Of a stretch of 64,000 nucleotides of DNA, positions 23,101-35,300 are shown piece by piece. Under the pieces are notes generated by a model. It saw only the letters and a program-made list of their open reading frames with translations, ran no database searches and was not told where the DNA came from. The stretch is taken from contig CM077593.1 in NCBI GenBank assembly GCA_039654915.1, positions 79,836,501-79,900,500 on the forward strand, given 5' to 3'. The stretch is from Aquilaria yunnanensis. Its lineage: Eukaryota > Streptophyta > Magnoliopsida > Malvales > Thymelaeaceae. Within the stretch, counting starts at the first letter, position 1, and the number at the start of each line of letters is the position of its first letter. The position numbers and the translations under genes were made by a program.

Positions 23101-24082
23101 TATCATTTCAGGCACTTTGACTCTTATATATCAACAGGATTTCCCAATTGAATGAAAGTGAATTACAAAGTTATCGAGATGAACATTTGACCGAATGGTT
23201 ATGGATATACATGAGTATCATGACGTGATAATTTTTATATACCTAATTGTGTTCTGTTTGTATATACTGTGTAGTTATGTTATTATATTAACTATTTATT
23301 TTCAGGTTAACAGTTTCAAGGATAAATTAGATCCTCGTATTGTATAATTAGCCTGTGGTCCTATTCGAGTAATGGTCATTTCATACAATGGATGTATTGT
23401 GAATGGTTTTCGTTTCCACACACAATCCTACGGCAAAGACAAAATGACACAGAATTATGGTGTTTGCGTGAAGGGTGAGACATGGGGATCCAGTGGGTAT
23501 GATTTTTATGGCATTATTGATGAGATTATACGTATTAAGTACCACGGGAGTGGGTATGAAGTCATGACGCTGTTCAAATGTACTTGGTTTGATTTGACAC
23601 GTGGTGTTCGAAGTTACGCACATACCGATGTTATTGACATTAAATGGAAGTCTAGATTATCACTACTTGAGCCATTTATCTTTGTGACACAGACTTAACA
23701 AGTTTACTACTGTGAGCACCCTAACAAGACTCTTTATCAGTGGTGGCCAGTGGTTAAGATGAAGCCATGAGGGTTCATCGATTGTTCATTGAATAATTTT
23801 AGTGATCGGTCTAAGGACAATGAAGAAATGTCTGATGAGCAAACACGTGTGTTAGAAACAACAGACGAGCCGTTCCAAGAAGCAATTTCAAGTGAAGTAC
23901 CAATGGTAACAACTGATGGCATTGCCCTTGATGAGATTAACGTAGTTGTCGATTTCACGTGTTATCCTGAAATCGTGCAAGACATAGATCAGAACATTGA
24001 TGTCACAGAAGCCGATGGGGATACATCAGATGATGAAGCATCGTTCGATACTTTAGAGTCAGATGAAGGCGAGGATGTTTGA
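20192..24082 (+). pseudogene. CACTA TNP2-type transposase gene (TNPD-like), decayed
   Basis: This is the catalytic transposase gene of CACTA-2. From the ATG at 20192 it encodes a transposase-associated domain (GREWMY, stop, RTDTDGY; CSCHKCNN, a Cys-rich motif, at about 20325-20350). Next are the pre-catalytic region with NPTAQQFYNLLDD (20708-20750), then Transposase_21 text MKACLLWTINDFLVLGNLSG (21567 on) with LACPYC. Next comes LDVIHTKKNCLKNI-like text (from 21984) and PKASYTLSREH...NCHVLMQRLLPIALRG. A DUF4218-like part with GPVQF lies near 22560, a DUF4216-like domain (YGIIDEIIRIKYHG, FKCTWFD) at 23500-23600, and an acidic tail with stop at 24080. Several in-frame stops (TAA within the first ten codons, another at about 20420) and frame changes, some possibly introns, preclude a product without repair. 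Confidence 0.85.
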
Positions 24083-24464
24083 TTAAGTGTAATTGTTCAA
24101 AACATCTGCATGTTTTATTTGAAGTCGTAATATAACTTTGTATGCATTTGTGTTTTGGACTGAAAAGATATTAAATTTATCAAATTTAATCATCACATAT
24201 CCAAGTACCTACGTTGAAATGAATATATCAATTTTTTTACGTCCAAAAATTGTTGCATGCTATTAAAGAAAATGATAATAATGTTAATAAATTTGGGAGA
24301 TTAATCTGACCAAATACATTAAATCCATAAATTTAAATTCTAAACATAAATATTTTCATTTTCAACTAAAAAAAAGTAAATCAATTAACTTCCAAACATA
24401 GTAATCAGTTCATATATACACATTATAAATTATATATATATATATAGTCCAACGGTTTTAAGTT
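24083..24464. other. Spacer downstream of the TNP2 gene
   Basis: AT-rich spacer. I see no domain or RNA gene; it presumably contains the 3' UTR of the transposase gene. Confidence 0.4.
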
Positions 24465-24890
24465 AATACTAAAAAATTGTAGGAAATATGTAGGACTATA
24501 TCACCTAGGGCAATGTGTTGTGCGACGGTTTTAAGTTAATATTAAAAGCATGTAGGAAAAGTGTAGGAAATGACCGACGGTTTTAACACAGTTTTAAAAA
24601 ATCGTAGGAGAGATGTAGGACAATATCACCTAGGGCAGTGCACTATCTGACGGTTTTGAGTTAATATTTAAAATAAGTAGCAAAAATGTAGGACAAGATA
24701 GTTATTATAAAACCGTATGACTAAAGCTAGGAATTCATAGGAAGCAAGGTGGGAAGCCAATTAATGACGGGAAGGTTAAATTTTTCAGTTCCTACGCTTT
24801 TGATGCATTTTCTAATTTTCATAAAAAAAGGCCGTAGGAAAATTTGCAACACTTGGAAAATTGTAAGACATTTAGGTAGCTTAATTGCCG
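24465..24890. repeat. Internal block of CACTA-2 subterminal-type repeats
   Basis: Subterminal-type words occur in the middle of the element: GTAGGAAATATGTAGGACTA, TATCACCTAGGGCARTG (twice, near 24500 and 24628) and GACGGTTTTAA. They are followed by TTCCTACGCTTTTGATGC and, at 24900-25010, by a C/T-rich 5'-UTR-like stretch. This repeats the layout seen before the first gene (18965-19510). Confidence 0.75.
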
Positions 24891-25645
24891 CATCTTCCCT
24901 TTAAATTCGTGGGATCTCTCTAGTTATCACCACTCCATTCCCTCTATTCTGTGACACTCTCTTCCAAACCCACTCCCAAAATCCCCTCCGGAGCTACTTC
25001 AACTAGGTATTTTTAATTTTTTAAGCATTTTTTTCTTATATAATTAATGTTTGTTATTATATATAGTCGTTGTTTACATAATGCATGTATTGCATGTTAT
25101 ATTTTTCAATGCCAATTTTTATATTATATGTTTTAAGTAATTTTATATATGGTGTTAGTAATATGTATGTGGTTAGTTATAAATAATTTTTAGTGTAATA
25201 ATGGTAAGTTATATTTATACAAAAACATGTTACTATCTATGTGGTTAATATAAAAAACTGTTACGTCAATAATGTTAGAGTAATATTGTTGTCACTTTAA
25301 TAATGTTAGTGTAATCAGTTAAAGTTAGTATAATAATGTTACTTCAGTAATGCTAGTATAATCAGTTAATGATAGTTTAATAATTGTAATTTATAAATAA
25401 GTATATGTCGAATAATTGGTAATTTTAAAATAGTGTTACTGCACAAATGGTATTGAAATGATGACAATTTAAAAATTAATGATTTTACTGAAATAATGAA
25501 ATTTAATAAGTAAATGTTAGTGTAGTAATGGTCATTTATAAATAAAAGACTGTGACGTAATGGTAATTTAGTATTACATATATATGTAATCAACGGTTTT
25601 GTAATAATTAAAAAAATTAAAAACATGTTACACTTTAATTTTAGG
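24891..25645. other. Leader and probable 5' intron of the second CACTA-2 gene
   Basis: After a C/T-rich leader (24900-25015, ending CAACTAG/GTATTTTTAA, a possible donor) comes AT-rich, intron-like sequence of about 620 bp. It contains degenerate TAATGTTAGTGTAATA repeats and ends in TTTTAATTTTAG at 25644, a good acceptor, immediately before the ATG at 25646. Confidence 0.5.
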
Positions 25646-27682
25646 ATGGTTCGCCCCCAACAGTTAGGCTCGGGCAAAGACCCAACAAAGGGCTTACATG
25701 ACCAGCGACGCAGTCGGGGTCCACGATAGCCTGCTATGACACTTACACAGGTGTCACAGACTGAGACTCAAATCCAGGTGTCAGAGACCTTGTTGCCACA
25801 TACCTAGGCTTAGACCCCGGTGGCACAGACTTAGCTACAGACCTAGGTGCCATATGCTCCGGTGCATAGACCTCATGTGCCCCAGACATTTAGCGAATCG
25901 AGCTCCATATTTTAGTGGTTTTGAGACATGCAGACCGATGCGTATTAGACAGATATGAGCGGAATATCTGGGTCATCTCATTACCAGCATACAAGGATCG
26001 GGCAGCCCACATGGGATCTTGATCCTAATTCATTCCTTGATCCAGATGAGATTGGTATATCCACTCATCTACCTAGTCTACACCCGAGTCAACATCAGCA
26101 ACAGCAGCCGCCTCAGCAGCAGCCAACTGATGGGGCCCCACTCCCTAGATGGTGAGGCCCGCGAGTAGTTGACTTACCACCACGTCCATTTCCGTATGGC
26201 CGTTCGATGATCGTCCATCGAGAGTAAGTGTTCCTGACTCCTACAAAATTAATTGTTGATATAATTATACGTTGTTCTTAATTACATCACTTTATATATA
26301 TATCTTACTATAATCATCATTTGTTACAACTTATTCACTGATGACTCCATTCGTTCCACCGTAGCCTCCATTCATGTGAGGTTGTGGGACGAAAGTTGTA
26401 TTGCTTGGTCACATGCATTTCGAGTTGCACAAGAGGAGCACGTCACCAAGTTAAAGGTAATTGGTTACTGTGCATTTTTAAACAATAGTTTGTATATGGA
26501 CTAATTCATATTTTTTTCTTTTTTGTGAAATTGCAGAATTACTATAAATGGGACCCCAGAGACTTCGCCCCTATCAGCCGGATTGTGTTCAACTACTGTT
26601 TGCGGTCCGTGCAAAACCGCTTCTATCATTGGAGGTCCGTTGCGATTCAGAAGATCCTTGACTTCTTCGCCAACCCTGACTACAATTTACTGCGGCCACA
26701 TGCTCCATCCTATTACAGTCAGTAAGTATGGAATCAGTTGTGTAACCAGTGGGAGCAGGAAAGATGGAAAAAGCTATCGGAGGTTGGTTCCCATGCCAAG
26801 CACATAGCGAATAGCGAATAGCTCAGGCCTTGTTCCGAAGCACACGATGGGCTCAATCCCAGGCGAGATGCACTGAGATCGTATGGTACCAACTGCTCCC
26901 TTCCATACATTATAATTTTTTTTATGATTTATTAATTACTTAAAATTTTAATGATATCTAAAATTGTGCAGAAAAAAGCCCAAGATGGAGTTGATCCATC
27001 ATTTGATGAGTGGTGGTCTCATACTCATAGACGCAAGAAGATCGGTCAGCCTATCGATCCGATTTCACAGCAGCTGCAGGTAATAAATGTTCATTTACCA
27101 CTACTAACAATGTTTTAAAAATATAATATATGTCTTACTAACTCTAATTTCTTTTTTTTTGTAGGATGGATATGTCTAGTAGATTCAAGAAAAATACCAT
27201 AATCCGGATGACAGCCCGCAGTTCGATGCAGAAGTATAGAGCGAGGTACGAGACCCACTAAGAAAAGGCCGACTACCGGGTGTTCTGCTTTGACTCGCTG
27301 ATCCCCACACTTTTGGACCAAATTGAGTATTTTCCATTCATATTTAACTTAGTTAATTATTTTTATCACTTTTACATTTCTAATTGCTACTTATCAAATT
27401 TTTTAGGCTCCACGTGCTGATTCGACTAAGATTGCTCAGCTGAGAGCTGAGAACACCCAACTATGAAGTGATTTTACCCGGTTACAGGCAGACGTTCGCA
27501 CTGAAGTCCAGCGAGAGACCGAGGCTGCAATGGGTGCCATGCTTAACAGGCTGATTCATCAGGGGATTATACCTGCATCAGCTTTCTCGGACGACCTACA
27601 GACCGGATCCTCCACTTAGCATCATGACAACGATCGTAGCCAGCGAGATGGCAATGATCAGCTTGGCACTGCATCCCATTGA
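25646..27682 (+). pseudogene. CACTA-2 second gene, En/Spm Transposase_24 (Ptta/TNPA-like), decayed
   Basis: A DNA-binding accessory transposase gene with a probable multi-exon structure. It begins MVRPQQLGSGKDPTKGLHDQ and continues with a Thr/Gln-rich region containing stops. Next come a Gln/Pro-rich segment (26090-26140), exon-like blocks at 26365-26457 and 26537-26887, and the Transposase_24 core. That core shows YYKWDPRD, then WNQLCNQWEQERW near 26730, HTMGSIPGEMH near 26845 (the conserved HTGGS-type motif) and DPSFDEWWSHTH near 26995. The last part (27415-27682) is a predicted coiled coil (IAQLRAENTQL, then a stop) ending in ATASH-like text. Introns with GT-AG ends lie between blocks. At least five internal stops indicate inactivity. 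Confidence 0.78.
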
Positions 27683-27786
27683 TTTTATATTAGACTTTCA
27701 GTTATTTGTAATTAACTTTCTTCTGTAAAATTTGATTACTTTTATGTATAGTGAATTATTGACCACTTTGATCAATTGTTATATAA

Positions 27787-27793
27787 CAATAAC

Positions 27794-27857
<64 letters not shown>
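27787..27857. repeat. (TAA)n microsatellite in CACTA-2
   Basis: About 23 nearly perfect AAT/TAA units, just 3' of the second gene; likely to be length-polymorphic. Confidence 0.95.
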
Positions 27858-27919
27858 GTAAAATATTAATTATATATATATATATGTTTTTAATTTGTGT
27901 ATAAATTAATTTACTAAAA

Positions 27920-28270
27920 TCTTTAACTTGTCACAAAATCGTAAGAACAATATTAATGTCAGAAAGCTGTAGGAGGTAATGGGGTCACAAAACCGTAGGA
28001 AAATTGGGGTCACAAAATCATAAAACAAGTGGCGTCACAAAACTGTAGGGAATACTTTTGTCAGAAAAATATAGGAGTTAATGCATCTCAAAACCGTCGG
28101 ATAAGCTGGGGTCCATAGGCATCACAAAAGTGTAGGAGCATTTTATGCTTATCCGATGGTTTTTATTTCCGACACTATTTTTTCCTACAGTTTTGTCCGA
28201 CGATTTTAATTGTAGGAAATGACCATTTCCTAAGGTTTCCCTACATTTTTTCTCATCTCAAATGCCTTGT
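27920..28270. repeat. CACTA-2 right subterminal repeats
   Basis: Array of TCACAAAACCGTAGGA-type units (near 27935, 27985, 28005, 28035, 28085, 28120), then inverted forms (TTTTCCTACAGTTTT) close to the terminus. Confidence 0.85.
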
Positions 28271-28282
28271 TTTCTTGTAGTG

Positions 28283-28534
28283 AAAAGAGTTTAATAAGAT
28301 GTAAATTTATTGAATAGATTAACTAGAATGTTTTCTAGTAGAGAGTCTAATCCTCAGTTTCCTTTAGGGCCTCTAGATGAAATTATCAACTCAACAAAAG
28401 TCAACATAGCCTAAATAGAGAATCATTTATATAATTGGTCTATTCCAAAACAAGACCCAACAACCATTTATAGAATAGGAAGCTTTGAGTTTAACACAAA
28501 TTAATCTATTAACCAGACTGAACAAACGATTCCA
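28283..28534 (+). other. Pararetrovirus unit 2 leader, continued
   Basis: Leader sequence resumes after CACTA-2 and aligns with 14365-14575 (AATAGAGAATCATTTAYATA; CTATTCCAAAACAAGACCCA). It ends at CGATTCCA, where a Helitron is inserted; the leader continues with TTGAATAATAAAC at 30936. Confidence 0.75.
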
Positions 28535-30935
28535 TTGTTACGCAATATTTCTGGCATTTTAAAATTTTGAATAATTTTAGGCTTTAAAGGAATACAGTTA
28601 TAAAGTTTATGACTTTCTTTGGAACTCCATTTTTTGATAGATTAGTTTACAGATAACTATAAAATAGTCATTAACTTTAATCTAGGATACATTGCTGGCC
28701 ATACACTTTAGCTATTGTCAATTTTGTACCTAATATATACACATACCCATACATCAAATATAAAAGCTGAATAATTACTACTATTACTTTGACACATGGA
28801 GTAGTTACTAAATTGTCATTAATTTAACAGTTTTTTTAGCATTTAGTGGTGATTAATGATCCTTCTTTAGTTTTTCGGTTTCAAAATTCAACTGTTTTTT
28901 TTATTGATTAGTTTTTTGTGAGGCACCAACTTAATCAAATCTTACAATTAATTACACATTTATGTTGACATTCATGTTATAACTTTTGCTTACATAGAAT
29001 ATCTGGTACTGTAAAAATCCATTAAAAGATTGCAACCTACAAATTTATTAAGTCTTACTTGTCATCTAACTACAATGAAAAAAAATTGTAACCAACAAAT
29101 TTAAGTTCAAAATTAATATAAAAGATATTGTAACCTACAAATTTAAGTCTTAATTCTCACAAATAAACAGCCCATTTTTTGTAGTAATGTTATATTATTG
29201 ATTTAAAGAGAGAATGACCATAGATTCTCTCTCTCAATCATATCTAATCAACCTTCCCATTATTGCCACAATATCATTCTAGAGATATGGAACATGTGTA
29301 TTTTGGTTGAAGCCAATGCTACAGAGGACAATGTACATGAAGATTGACCATTGGAGCCCTCGTCTATAAGGCTTTCTAGAATCCAATCAACTGGCATCCA
29401 CACATGCAAGGTTTTGTACTTTTCTGTATACATTTTTCAATTTTGACTTCACCAAATGTATGTTAATAGAATTTTATTCTCTTTGTTCTTCACTTCTTCT
29501 TAAAATAGTGCGAACACTTGCTAACACTCAATTGTAGTAGCTAAGATTTTGGGTTTAATTTGGTTGACCTAAAAAATTAAGTTTTAGAAATTTTAGAATG
29601 AGTAAAAACATCTACATAGTCATGATTCCTGAATAATTTATTTTATATATGTTTCCTAAGCCTGTTGGTGTAGTTGATTTTATATCTAATATATAGGTAT
29701 TAGCAATTCACGAAGCTTCATGATTGGTGGCCACGCATTCTAATATGAGTATATCTACATTGTGGATTGATGTTTCAGGCTTTATTGTCTATGGTGGTTT
29801 GCTTCTTCTTTTTTTGTTCTTTCTTTCTTTCTTTCTTTCTTTTTCTTTTTCTTTTTAAGTACAAAAGTGTATATGCTTTGTTTTCTTAAAGGTGTTATTT
29901 GTGCTTTTATATTTCAATTTTCTTTTTGTTTTCATTTATTAGTAATAAATATCATCTACTTCTAAAACAAATTTATTAATGTGTTATTACTTTTCTTTCC
30001 TTGCATTTAAATGATTGATTGATTAGTTCAATATATCTTTAGCAAATTTCTCATAGCAGCACAATCAATTAGGCTTCCTTTGTTCAAAATTTTAACGCAC
30101 AATTTTGGTTTTTAATTTCCCATCAGTATCCATATTTCTAGGTTGGGGGATGTTAGGTTTGGTGGTGAACACCAAGAATAGAAAGAAATGAGAAATCAAT
30201 ACATAATAATTTTAATAAAAATAATATATTAGAGAATATTTTAGTTTCCACATGAGTAATTTCAATTATTCTTAACATAAATAACTATATGAAATTTTTT
30301 AAAAAAAAAAAGACATTTAGGATTCCAAAAAATCCAATAAAGATTTGGAAGTAAATTGGGACATACAGGCAAGGGAGATGTTAAAATGACTTATTTTAGT
30401 TATTTACCACATAAAAACATGCACCAATGCAAGCATGCCATGAGTCAAAAATTCATTTATAATTTTATTTTTTTAGTGCACTTTATGTCATACTAGAGAA
30501 TTTTTAAATTTCTAATTTTTATACATTCTACATTCTAGTAATTGAATTTAAATTCCATTATTCTTAGTATAATAGGATACTTAACTACTTCTAAGCGTTT
30601 TGGTGATATAGAATTAAATAGAAATAATTTCTTTATATCTATTTATTAGCTCTTATTCCCTACTTACTTTCTTTTAAACATTTCTCATTTGTGCTTCTAA
30701 AAATTTTGCATTTACTTCCAAGTGGCTATATTTTATCTTTATAGGTTTTCATGACCTCAATGTTAAGTGTATGCACATACATATATACATATAATTTAAA
30801 AGCTAATATCCAATATTTACCTCATGATCATTTTAGAAACTTTCAAAAGTAAATAACTTTTATAATTTTTTGTATCCTTATATTATATATATATATATAT
30901 AATTAACCCGTACATGGTATGGGCCAAACAGCTAG
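28535..30935 (+). mobile_element. Non-autonomous Helitron in the viral leader
   Basis: A 2.4-kb AT-rich insertion between A and T of the leader, with no target duplication when compared with the uninterrupted copies. The 3' end has the Helitron layout: CCCGTAC-ATG-GTATGGG hairpin (30907-30923, 7-bp stem with one G.T pair), eight bases, then CTAG followed by T. The 5' end reads TTGTTACGC rather than the usual TC, a weakness of the call. No Rep/helicase and no recognisable gene fragment is present; the interior has a (TTCT)n tract and otherwise nothing I can name. Confidence 0.65.
29816..29858. repeat. (TTTC)n microsatellite inside the Helitron
   Basis: A run of TTCT units followed by T-rich CTTTTT units. 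Confidence 0.9.
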
Positions 30936-31460
30936 TTGAATAATAAACATGAAACAATTAAGTTATTATCACTAGTAGCTATTAATGAACACAGAAGAAA
31001 ATATAAACACTTGCTATTGGAATGGTTCAAATTGCCATAAAATCTTAATTCAGATTAGGTTTAGATATTCCAATAGTTATGTGCCTTAGAGATGCAAGAC
31101 ACTTTGGGTTTGAAAACTCTTCGTTAGATTTAACCGAGTCTAATCTAGCAAGTGGCCTAGTCTATTTTAATTATTTTTCAAACTTCTCAGTCTCTTTGTT
31201 TGATCCAAGCGTTTTAGAAACTTTGGTGTTAACAGTTAAAACTAAAAATATGGAAGCAACTACCAATTCTAAATCAATATGTATAATTTATAGAGTTTAT
31301 TATAAAGTTCTATCTACAACAATTGATCCAAGAGCACAAGTTCCTTTAACAAAAGATGAAACAATCATTTTTTAAGCAAATACCCAGAATACCTTTGTAC
31401 ATGTTCCAAGAAAATTAAAATGGAATGAAATTACACAATGGAAGAAGTCGGATCTAAGTA
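30936..31460 (+). pseudogene. Pararetrovirus unit 2 movement protein (30K superfamily)
   Basis: The best-preserved movement protein copy in the window. The open stretch 31079-31375 contains MCLRDARHFGFENSSLDLTE, the FDPSVLETLVLTVKT strand region and ICIIYRVYYKVLST. After a stop at 31373 the HVPRKLKWNEI segment follows at 31400-31433. Conserved Asp and Arg of the 30K core are present. The N-terminal part needs one frame change near 31015. It lies at the start of the single large viral polyprotein, directly followed by linker and capsid. Confidence 0.78.
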
Positions 31461-31465
31461 ATATA

Positions 31466-31924
31466 ATGTCTCATAAACCCTTAGAAAATATGTCTCAAAA
31501 GACATCCATGTATGAAGTTGTAGATGGATCTGTTCAAATTGAATTTTCAAATTATTTTCCTCAAACTATAATAAGTCAATATGATAATTGTAGACCCTTA
31601 ACTGGTAATAGTAGAATAAGTAAAAGTATAGGAAATAAGGAAAGACATAGATTAATCTCTGAAATACATAGATCTCCCGTTAATGTACCAGATCCTACCC
31701 CAAGAGTGCCTCTTCCGGAAACTCTAATTATTATACCAAGACAAAATATACAAGAGTCATTAGTCTCTCAAAATCAACATATACCAATGGATCTAATGCA
31801 AGTAGACTTTACAAATCAAATGCCTACAGGAATCTATAATATACCAGAAACTAATCAAGAAAGGAATCAAACAGAAAATAATAATAAAAATAATTCACCT
31901 CAATTTTCTCCTACCCAGTCTTAA
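31466..31924 (+). pseudogene. Pararetrovirus unit 2 movement-capsid linker, still open
   Basis: A 152-codon open stretch. It is hydrophilic and Asn/Gln/Pro-rich, with DPTPRVPLPETLIIIPRQNI near 31692-31748 and a C-terminal Asn run. Two further copies in the window (15441-15899 and 18239-18532) align along its length. No enzyme motif is visible; in related polyproteins this region is variable. The ATG at 31466 is internal to the ancestral polyprotein and not a true start. Confidence 0.65.
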
Positions 31925-32319
31925 ATGGAATTCTATTCCGCTATTAACATGATAACTTATGATTTTGAAATAGATATTTTTTTTAAATAATAAATCCAAT
32001 GATGAAAAACATGCATGGTTTTTAGAATGATTTTAGAGTCCTGAAAGAATAAAAAACTGAAAACTTTGGCTTGAAAATATGAGGCAATGTAGAACTAATA
32101 TACATTTTTACCTATTTTTCATTATATTTCTCTAAGTATAATATATATTTTCCTTTTTCAAAGATAAATCCAATAAATCAAACCACTACTACTTGGATTA
32201 CATCTGGCAATAAGAAAATAATCTCTATTAATCCTCTAGAACAATCCTTTGTTATTAATGTTAGCGATACTTCAGTAGCAGCTAGTCCTTTTAAATAGAC
32301 TCCCGTAGTTACTAATAAT
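31925..32319 (+). pseudogene. Pararetrovirus unit 2 capsid region, first part
   Basis: This is the start of the capsid region, aligned with 15900-16300 of unit 1. It contains stops and is cut at 32319 by a 3.4-kb LTR; the reading continues at 35755. Confidence 0.7.
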
Positions 32320-35300
32320 TGTAATAACCCTATAAGTTAAGAAATAAAATTACCAATTTACACTAAATGTAAAAATTACTATTTTACCCTTAAGGGTGTT
32401 TTCATAAGATCAATGTAAAACTAAAAATCTTGATCCTTAGATAATTTCTTTAGTGATCACTAAGCCAAACTCCATGCCGGAAGCTCAAAGTCATGTTCTT
32501 TATGCTAGGGATATTTTTTTTCCTTTTCCAACTGATAACTGAATTGAAAATTTAAGTGCACCATTGGATTCTTTACATGGAAACAAGTCAAAATAACTTT
32601 TTCTTACTCAATTTTGAATTCATTTGCTTAGATTTCCAAAAAATTTAGCCTATGCGAGAGGACAATTCATATTGGGTTTATACTTTTATTGCGTGGAATA
32701 ATTTCCCAATTAACCCTAATTTTTATTTAATAATAATAATAAACCTACAATCGTAATGCATCCTAGGATGTTGTTTCTTTTTTTTATTCAAATTCAATTT
32801 ACTTTACCTATTTAGCTATATTTCCATTCCAATGACATTAACCATTTTCTTACTGGTTATCCTACAATTATTATTATTATTATTTACATTTATTTTACTT
32901 TTCCATTTGTTTCCCCATGATCCTATTTAACTAGGAATCCAATTTTTCCATTTGATCGAATTCTAATAGGCTGCTCTTTCCCCCTTTTATCCTCCAACTA
33001 TTCCCCACCGCCAAGACACAATAGAAAAAAAAATAGCAACCATGGTCGCCGCTCTCCATCCTGCCATCCTTGTTATCTTGTAGTTTTGGCTATATCTCTC
33101 TCTTCTATTCTTTTAGTTCAATTAAATAGCCTCATAATTCCTCCACTGTTCCTGGTCATGCTCACTAAAGTAGAGAAAAAGACATCACAATAAAGTGTCG
33201 TCATTGTACTCTCCGTATCGTTACCGCCTTGATTGCGCTCCTTGTCAAACCGATTTAAGTGTAGCCCAAAATGTTATTTAATTCTCTATTATTTCCTAGG
33301 TTCATTAAGTTGAAGGGAAAACCCATCTGGACACTGAAAGCCATCCTATGCATGCTGGCAATTCCAAATTCATTTGTGTGAGTTTAAATCCTTTTGTATC
33401 ACTCTTCTATTTTTATTTCCATTACCTAAAACTACTAAATTTATGATATATTTCGTTGGTATGTTCTTCCCTATTCCAAATTTTAGGCTTGTGCACTCGT
33501 TTCTGGTGCAATCGAACCCTTACTTGCACCCGAGCCCCGGTAAGCCACCATAGCCTTTTCAAAATTCTTTTGGCTACCAATTTCAAATCTTACAGCCCTA
33601 ATAAGTTTTTCTCTTTTCTATCCAAGTTATTACAGAGGCCTAGGAAATCTTTACTGAAATTTTTTGCATTTTTTTGGACTCCTAGAGCACTAGAGATCCC
33701 AAAAACACATATATAATCAAAATCAAATTTTGTCTTTCTAAGTTTGGTTTTTATAGGCATAAAATGAGCATATAACTCAGTGTGTTGACCACTATAATTT
33801 GATGATCAAAATCAAGAAAGTCTCTCGACACAATTCTGAGTAGGCACGAGGTCACCAGAGACTTCCTAAGACCCTTTTCTCCCACTAGGTAAAATTTCAG
33901 CCTATATATTAAGAATGTGAATCTTCCAAGTACCATTTAGGAAATATTCAAATTTTAGCATACTTTTTAATTTTCTATCTTACTAATATTTTGTAGGACC
34001 ATTCTAGGAAACCACTTCATTTTGTTGTGTTATTTCGTACTAGGTAAGCGGGAAGAGCGGGTTAATTTTTGTGGGTCCTCTTAGGCGCAAAATAAGTATC
34101 AAATCGAATAATAAATTCTAAGTAAACAATTGGAATAAATAAAACCCTTAAAAATGTGGGCAACATGAGTAGATTAATTAAATTAATTTTCCTAGAATTT
34201 ATTTTATTTTATTTAGTTTTACTTTTTCCATTGAGATATAATTTTGATAGGTTGGTTGCATTGTTGTAATGATGTAATATATGATATATGTTTGGCATTA
34301 GTATCATGCTAGGACCATTTATAACAAAAATTAAGTTAAAAGTATGCTAGGACTGTTTGAATAAACCTCGGTAATACCATGTTTAGGGCTGGTAACGCAA
34401 ACACTGTTAGTACCATATTTGGGGCCAAAAAACTTTCTAACAGCATGATTAAGGCTGAAAGCAACTGTTAGTGGCATGTTAGGGTCATAAATAAACTACT
34501 ATAAGTTGGTAAATAGATGATCAGGTTCATAAATGCTAATTAATAAACTTGAAAAGAATTCACGAGAGAGGAGATGGACATTTGTCATAAATATACTTGA
34601 AAAGATATAGTTGATGGTCATATCATCATGTAAAACTAAACCAAGATAACAAGATAAAAGAAATAGGATGCACTAGAATGATGTCACTGTACTAAAAAGG
34701 GTTGAAATAAAATGAGTTATGGTCATGCATCAATTACTTGTTGTATATGATTGATCCTTGTTATACACGAGACTGGGTTAAGTAAAGGATTTAAAGAGTA
34801 AGATAAAATACGATGCATGCAAGGTTTGTGGCGGACCATATCTGCAAGACCTGACAAGCCGTAAATTTAGAAGAGATGTTAGGAACAGATGATTCGAACC
34901 TAAGAGGCATGTTAAGGTGGTGGAAAACAATCCCTAGTCTTGACCCGATATTGAAATGGAGTTTGGGAGATATGATTTGTGCACTGCCAGACACAACTGG
35001 TAGGGGACCATGCTTATGGATGGTATCATGGAAGGCACTACCTCAACATAGATATCCCGATAGACTCTAGCATCCCTAGTGGCACTGCCTAAAAGTTATC
35101 CCAAGAATGAGTGATGTATACACTTACCACCCTAGGTTCATCTGACGGCATTCAAGTAATCGATTAAATGATTTTATCAGAGCACTATGATTTTCTCAAT
35201 AAAAGGAATTATGCATATGCATATTAATTTCTGATGCTAGTGGGACTTTAGTATTGTTGTTATAATGTTGCATAAAATTGTTCTTTGATTACACTACTAT

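Larger units (their letters stand above)
18948..28282 (+). mobile_element. CACTA-2, a 9.3-kb CACTA transposon with two decayed transposase genes
   Basis: The left end is CACTAAAAGGATG and the right end is the complement of CACTACAAGAAAAC, flanked by AAA (18945-18947 and 28283-28285). The viral leader continues across it, as aligned with the uninterrupted copy at 14360-14400. Subterminal repeats of the GTAGGAAAA / AACCGTMGGA type mark both ends. It encodes a TNP2-type transposase (20.2-24.1 kb) followed by a second gene of the plant En/Spm Transposase_24 type (25.6-27.7 kb), the gene order of autonomous plant CACTA elements. Both genes contain stops. Confidence 0.9.

Noticed and set aside
33456..33716. 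Open frame of 86 codons in the 3.4-kb solo LTR
   Set aside because: Not recognisable and located in non-coding LTR; no support.
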